Source of the DNA: Asterionellopsis glacialis
Lineage: Eukaryota > Bacillariophyta > Plagiogrammaphyceae > Rhaphoneidales > Asterionellopsidaceae
Assembly (NCBI GenBank): GCA_014885115.2
Contig: WKLE02002192.1
Location: 3,788 to 37,960, forward strand
DNA length: 34,173 nucleotides
Direction: 5' to 3'
Every line of letters starts with the position of its first letter. Position 1 is the first letter of the stretch. The notes below the pieces were generated by a model. It did no database searches and was not told the origin of the DNA. It was given only the letters and a program-made list of their open reading frames with translations. The position numbers and the translations under genes are program-made. Below, in pieces: positions 28,909 through 34,173 of the stretch.

Positions 28909-29770
28909 GGTTCCTCTTGATCACACCCGACAATCAGCAGTAGATGTAATAGATGACTCGTGTTCCGAACTTGTTCCCTTGAATTTTTGAATGAGGCTAG
29001 ACACATGCAATTGTTGCCATGGAGGCCATTGACAACATGCGTTGAGTTGGTTACAAGACACACACACCATGAAGGTGAGACGGAAGGCAGAACCAACGAG
29101 GTGCCTACGGTGCCGTCATACTGGTACAAAAAGCGCGCCAACAAATACAAACATATGACTGGAGTACCATTCTACGAGTTCGGGAGAATATGTACAGGTA
29201 CAAAAAGGGAGGTATTTTAACGTATAAAAGACATATCTAGTAAGGTGGCTGCTTTATTTAACGAGCGAGGTACCTGCTATCTATCGTGTGCAGGTGTACC
29301 GTACAGGTACAGGCACCCAGCAACATTGAGGTCATATATATATACTACCGTACGAGTACGTGTATGGTGCTAAGGTAGTCGATGAAATCCACACTACAGG
29401 CGATTTGGGTAAATCCACCAAGCCAATTTGATTGGCCGAAAAAGAAAAAAGCAATTAACACAAGAGTGAGTATAAGTAAAAAAAGGCCATTTGACATAAA
29501 TCAACGAGTACCAAAAAAGCTTACCCTCGATCATTTTTAAAGAAAACTTGGTATTTCTTCAAATCTTCAGACAGGCATCATTAGGTTAGATATCATGTTG
29601 CTTCTTATCGTGCTCTTGACTTTCACAACTCCCTCTTCAAGTATTGATTGTACCTACAATTCTTATTTCTTAAACCAAACTAACTACCTTGGGGTAGTAT
29701 ACCATATTGAACTATTAGATTCACAAACTTATCTTTTTGTAGAATGATTACTTTTGCACTATTGTTCAAT
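28909..29770. other. Intergenic region, GTAC-rich part
   Basis: Upstream flank of the coiled-coil gene. Ten GTAC tetramers lie between 29124 and 29359. The open frames here have no coding motifs. AT-rich sequence follows to about 29770. Confidence 0.5.
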
Positions 29771-29779
29771 GAATTTCAA

Positions 29780-30637
29780 ATATGGGCAATTGACATCTGT
29801 AACAAATCATGGCAATCCATTGGTTACTCTGTGCTGTACACTGCTGGCAAGCCCATAATTAGCTCCTCAATTGCAGGTACAATGGCATCCAGCTGTGGCA
29901 TGTGATTTTTTCTGATAATGTAGAACCATTTGTTTGGGGACCTACAGTATGAGAAATGTTAATTGGGATCTGTAATGAACACAGTCCCCTCTATTATCTC
30001 AGGAAGTCACAAAGATACATTGGTTTGACACATATATTCCTTCATAGCATTGGAAGAATGGTCTACCATTAAGGTCGTGTTAGTCATACCAGCATCTTTC
30101 ATGAGAACTTTTGAGGACGGGGATCATTTTTTATGATTCATAGTGAGTAGGAGCAGATTTTATTATTCAAAAAGGCAGATGATTGTCTCAAAAGATGATC
30201 TCTTGTTATTATCACAGCAACAATTACAGCATAGAAAGTCACAAGGCTTGGCTGCATATGCATGATGTGGTAAGGTCAAATTTCCTGAAGCAAACAATAG
30301 GACCGTACATTATTTGTATTTGGTAAGAAATCATTCTCCTCAAAGAAATTCAATGTTACCATGACACGATTCTTGAACAATGAATGCCCTATACAGTGAA
30401 AGTAAAATTGATTGGGTGTGGGAATACTATTGGATTATGTCGGGGAGTGAATTGTAATCCGTTCCTTCCTACCAACCATCGCCAGACAGACCAGATCTTC
30501 TTCGGAATCTTTGGTTGACATCCTTCTTGTACGATGCACTGGTACTTTTTGTACTCGCGGTCTACTTGCGTGATATCCGTTACATCCACAGACAACTTGC
30601 TCTCACACCACACAAAAAAATTATAATGAGTGATCAC
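29780..30637 (-). pseudogene. Possible decayed coding region
   Basis: Minus-strand frames contain scattered protein-like stretches broken by stops and frame changes. Examples are an 82-codon frame at 30389-30637 (HYNFFVWCESKLSVDVTD and further), a stretch with VMVTLNFFEENDFLPNT upstream of 30300, and PNKWFYIIRKNHMPQL followed by AIEELIMGLPAVYSTE near 29850-29940. These could be pieces of one degraded gene or transposon, or exons of an unrecognised spliced gene. No family was recognised and chance openness is possible. Confidence 0.25.
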
Positions 30638-30675
30638 AAGTTGACGATAGATATTATGTTTGGCGAATCACCACC

Positions 30676-33008
30676 ATGACCTCCGATTCAGAACCTACCC
30701 TATCGGAGGAGGAGATGCGAAAGCTCCTCAAGCCTAATCCTTCTGAAGAAGAAACTATCAAAGCTTTAAAAGATGGCTATTTCAAACCGGGATCCAATGT
30801 CACAATAGTAAAAAAATTGGATTCCTACGATGATGTGAATTTCCTTGTCAAGGTGGTACAGGAAACCGATGGATCATCCGAGTTGTTTCTTGCCAAAGTA
30901 CATAATGGTGTAGAATCAGCTGACCTTGTTCGTCTGATGGAAAAGAATGACGGCGATTACTATAAATGCAACAATGAATCCATTATTCATTATCAAAATT
31001 CACTCATGGAACACCTGAACTCTCATGATATTTCCACTTCTAAACCACATGCTTGTGTAAGCGACTCCAATCCTGCTCCTGCAAGCATTCATAGTTTACC
31101 AGTCGTTTCTGCAGAACATAGCCCTCAAAAGTTGGTGGTTCGGTTACTCTCATGGTTACCTGGCCGAACCATGGAATCCGTAAAGGCCTTGCCAATTGAA
31201 TCGCTTGCACAAGCTGGTCAATTTTTAGGTTCCTTAGATGCCAAACTTGATTTGTTGGATGCAAATGCCTTTCCATCTTCCAAGCGATATCATGTTTGGG
31301 ATGGGAAAAATACTGCAGATGTACGACAGTTTGTCAAGTACGTGACTAATGATAAACGAAGAGAAATGGTTGTGTCAGTCATTGATGCATTCGAAAAAGA
31401 ACTCATTGAGGGTCAAGTTGGAAGCTCCTTTCGAAAAGGAATCATTCAGGGTGACTTTAATGATGCAAACATTATAATGGATAATGACCTACGAGTGTCG
31501 GGTGTCATTGACTTTGGTGATTCTGTAGAAAGGTACGTACGTTCCAAAAAAAGAGATTCGTTGTTATTGCACCGTAGAGGAATGGCTCATCAAACTAGAG
31601 TTCCTCGCATACAATGCTGGAAATTTGAAGTCGACCGATTGACAAAAATTGTTGTCGGAGGCTTTTGTTTCCATTTGCGAACCCGTACGAGGAACTTCAT
31701 TTCGACGAGCAATATAGAACCAGGGAATTAAAGCACCCGAACGTCACCGCTATCATGGCACTCCTCGACCTTTTTTAGGTTGCATATGGAGTTGTTTCAT
31801 GACGACGGCGTTCAAACATTTCAAATTGTCAATCATGACATGTCAGTCGACATTATGATATCTAAATTTTGATCATTTTCTTTATTTTTTCTCTTATGAT
31901 TTATAGTTGGAGAGTCTTGGAGATATCTGTTGCCTTGATGTATGCAATGGTGGGAACCGTCAAGTCTGGAAGAGCAGTATCATCCGCTGCAGCAATGCTT
32001 CGTGGGTTTCATTCAGTTTATCCGTTGACAAAAGTTGAACGTGAACATTTAGTTTTGTTGACAGCATGTCGCCTTGCTTGTTCAGCATCTCTTGGGGCAT
32101 TTTCATATCAACAAAATCCGGAAAATGAATATTTGCTAATGCATGCAGAACCAGCATGGTTAGCACTTGAACTACTCTGGGGTTACGATATGGAACGGAG
32201 AAGTGCCATCAAGTCAGCAGTGAATAAATTATTTGACATAGCATGTGACCAAGGAACAGAGACCAATGCCACTGACAATATTGATTGTTCCGATATTAAT
32301 TTACCAGATCCGCAGGTTGTGGATGTATTATCTTCAGTTCGGATAGGTTCTAATGACAACCAGGAACCTTCCATGAAAAAACGCAAAATTACTCCGGATG
32401 CATTGCCAGGGGATAGTGCGAAACCTATTGTAACATTTGTCACTGGAAACAAGAAAAAGTTAGAAGAGGTGAAGCGGATTTTGGTAAACGGGGCCGAGCT
32501 TTCATTCACACTGACAAATAAAAAGGTAGATTTGCCGGAACTGCAGGGTAATGACCCTGCCGAAATCGCAAAGGAAAAGTGCGCCCTGGCCTCTAAGGAG
32601 GTAGGGGGTGCAGTTATTACAGAAGATACATCTCTATGCTTCACAGCTCTGAAGAATCTTCCAGGTCCATACATCAAATGGTTCCTCGATAAATGTGGGA
32701 ATGATGGTCTTAATGATATGATTGACTTTTCATCCGATAAGTCTGGATACGCTCAAACTATTGTGGCTTTTTGTGCCGGACCGAAGGAAGATGTTATTAT
32801 CTTTGATGGTCGAACGAATGGAAAAATTGTACGACCAAGAGGTGCTCTTGACTTTGGGTGGGATCCTATTTTTGAACCAGATGAAGGTGGAGGATTGACC
32901 TATGCTGAAATGAGCAAAGAAGCAAAGGATGCCATATCACATCGAAGTAGAGCATTTTCGCAATTACGTGATTACTTTATGCAAGAGCAAGCATCTATAA
33001 CTAAATAA
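30676..33008 (+). CDS. Fusion of hydroxylysine-kinase-like (APH fold) domain and ITPase (Ham1)
   Basis: Exon 1 is 30676-31532 and exon 2 is 31907-33008, with a 374-nt GT-AG intron splitting a Ser codon; 652 aa. Residues about 25-420 are an aminoglycoside-phosphotransferase-fold kinase closest to hydroxylysine kinase (HYKK): LLSWLPGRTMESV, IIQGDFNDANIIM with catalytic Asp260 and Asn265, DFGDSVESW across the splice joint, and PENEYLLMHAEPAW. The usual catalytic-loop His is Gln258. Residues about 458-645 are an inosine triphosphate pyrophosphatase: VTGNKKKLEEVKRIL, ITEDTSLCF, and FGWDPIFEP then SHRSRAF, all conserved ITPA blocks. ITPA hydrolyses ITP, dITP and XTP; HYKK phosphorylates 5-hydroxylysine with GTP. 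A short basic linker (KKRKI) joins them. I know of no standard protein with this architecture; two mis-joined genes are possible but the frame is open throughout exon 2. Confidence 0.85.
31533..31906 (+). other. Long intron of the kinase-ITPase gene
   Basis: 374 nt, GTACGT donor and TTATAG acceptor with a pyrimidine-rich tract before it. It is clearly longer than the other introns in the window (83-205 nt). An in-frame extension of exon 1 to 31731 ends without family resemblance, supporting splicing at 31532. Confidence 0.8.
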
Positions 33009-33102
33009 CCACATAAGTAAGCTTTTAATTTTTTGATACTACACTCTTTTGTCTCCTTGCACATACCGTACAGGCTTCGTTTTCTCTATTAGCGGAAAAT
33101 TA

Positions 33103-33897
33103 TCAAGGAGTAACACACGGTCCATCGAATCCCTGAGCCGTAAGACCTCCATCTACACCAAGTACTTGGCCGGTAATATACCCACTAGCGGGTAGACTCA
33201 AGAAAACAACTGGAGCTGCTACTTCTTCCGGCGTGCCTAATCTATGCATTGGCGTCCATGCATTAACTTTGTCAAGCTGTGAGGGATTGGCTTTCACAGC
33301 TTCTTCGAGCATGGGTGTCATGGTCATCCAGGGAGTTACAGCATTAACGCGAATATTTCGTGCAGCCCATTCACATGCTAGAATCCTAGTGAATTGATTT
33401 AAAGCAGCCTTAGTCAGACCATACGCAGCACCTGTGCCAGAACTTTGAACACCTGCAGCAGACGACACGTTTACAATTGTGGCACCATCTTTATTGAATA
33501 AGTCAGAAAATTGCTTGCACAGGAAGTAAGCCGAGTCGACGTTAGTTTTCACCATGGTGTGGTATTCATCTTCAGTCTGCTCCAGCAATGATTTGCGAAC
33601 ATTGCAACCCACATTGTTAACAAGACCGTGAAGAGTGGGAAACAAGTTTTCTGCAAATTTCACCAGGGTTGCACGTCCCTCAGATGTTGACACATCGCAC
33701 ATTACGTGATGGACACTAGATTCGGGAAATTCGGATTGTATTGATGCCATTACTTCATCTGCACTTCCTCTGGAGCATGTGATGACACTCTTAGCACCGT
33801 GGGCTAATAGAGCTCGGACGGTGGCAAGTCCGATTCCTTTTACACCACCTGTCACAACATAGTTCCGATCCTTCAATGACCATAACGACGCCATCAT
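33103..33897 (-). CDS. Short-chain dehydrogenase/reductase, tropinone-reductase-like
   Basis: A 264-residue single-exon classical SDR. The cofactor motif is [13 protein letters not shown] (TGxxxGIG). NNVG marks the conserved Asn motif. The active site is Ser in VSSAAG plus YGLTK (YxxxK). The order and the segments [24 protein letters not shown] and [12 protein letters not shown] match the plant tropinone-reductase-like branch (SDR65C-type), whose members reduce diverse small carbonyls with NADPH. No targeting peptide is present, so it is probably cytosolic. Two consecutive ATGs could serve as start. It is convergent with the kinase-ITPase gene, leaving about 94 bp between stops. The substrate cannot be predicted. 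Confidence 0.9.
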   Translation of the reverse strand: MMASLWSLKDRNYVVTGGVKGIGLATVRALLAHGAKSVITCSRGSADEVMASIQSEFPESSVHHVMCDVSTSEGRATLVKFAENLFPTLHGLVNNVGCNVRKSLLEQTEDEYHTMVKTNVDSAYFLCKQFSDLFNKDGATIVNVSSAAGVQSSGTGAAYGLTKAALNQFTRILACEWAARNIRVNAVTPWMTMTPMLEEAVKANPSQLDKVNAWTPMHRLGTPEEVAAPVVFLSLPASGYITGQVLGVDGGLTAQGFDGPCVTP

Positions 33898-34173
33898 TCA
33901 ATCAATTGTATTCTTTCTCAATCTTCTTGACCACCTCTTTGATTGTTACTATGTTGACTTTTTGATATGCTCTCTAGTAGTTTGCTAGTTATTTTAATAG
34001 CTTTTCAGAACTCCCGGTGAAGCCAAGGATTCAAGTGAAGTAGGTCTAGGACTAGAGAGTGTCAAATGGCAGATGGCAGAGAACAACGAGGAAGGCGAAG
34101 AAATGACGCGAAGATATTATGGTACAGTATCTTGTATCTTGATTCTATCTTGATCCTAAAAAGATCGGGTTCC
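33898..34173. other. Right-edge flank
   Basis: Upstream region of the SDR gene. Nothing else is recognised before the window ends. A single TGACGC (CRE-like) lies near 34103. Confidence 0.4.

Noticed and set aside
31533..31731. In-frame extension of the kinase exon to a stop at 31731
   Set aside because: Family similarity ends at DFGDSVE and resumes after the 31907 acceptor, so this is intron sequence.

Overview
The window looks like nuclear DNA of a diatom, probably a pennate one; the species cannot be told from the sequence. The evidence is a fairly AT-rich, gene-dense layout, short GT-AG introns (mostly 83-205 nt), a Ty1/copia-like retrotransposon remnant, and a plastid-directed protein whose signal peptide ends in the diatom-type ASFAP context. 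Nothing suggests operons. Genes sit on both strands as divergent and convergent neighbours.

Layout. 1-2.0 kb: left-facing LTR-retrotransposon remnant with a putative 5' LTR (1636-1946) and a gag frame broken by two stop codons. 2.04-2.11 kb: a 65-bp near-perfect hairpin. 2.5-6.7 kb: divergent glycosyltransferase pair, a GT47 (exostosin) domain fused to an FkbM-type methyltransferase on the minus strand and a GT64 enzyme on the plus strand, with a cluster of CRE-like TGACGT sites between them. 7.1-8.9 kb: a zinc-knuckle protein and, opposite, a four-exon PIG-P gene that single-frame ORF calling misses. 9.1-11.4 kb: two divergent bZIP factors of one subfamily. 12.5-15.4 kb: a ZNF593/Bud20-like protein with a degenerate zinc finger, an orphan coiled-coil protein and a DUF493 protein with a signal peptide. 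15.5-17.5 kb: an orphan two-exon multi-pass membrane protein. 18.0-20.0 kb: a WDR53-like WD40 protein and a small two-exon basic protein. 20.7-25.2 kb: DNA topoisomerase III alpha, tail to tail with a plastid-targeted COG0212 (5-formyl-THF cycloligase-like) protein. 25.8-28.9 kb: a Pin1-type parvulin and a large coiled-coil protein. 28.9-30.7 kb: a GTAC-rich spacer and a possible decayed coding region. 30.7-33.9 kb: a hydroxylysine-kinase-like/ITPase fusion and a tropinone-reductase-like SDR.

The genes do not form one pathway. The best functional links are the GT47/GT64 pair, which are the two catalytic halves of animal exostosins encoded separately side by side, and the two bZIP genes sharing one promoter region. 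The most unusual items are the kinase-ITPase fusion, the GT47-FkbM fusion with a (GA)n tract lying between its nearest ATG and its membrane anchor, and the COG0212 protein with a Lys/Gly-rich tail. Intron-exon structures were derived by hand from splice consensus and family continuity; no database search or transcript data were available.
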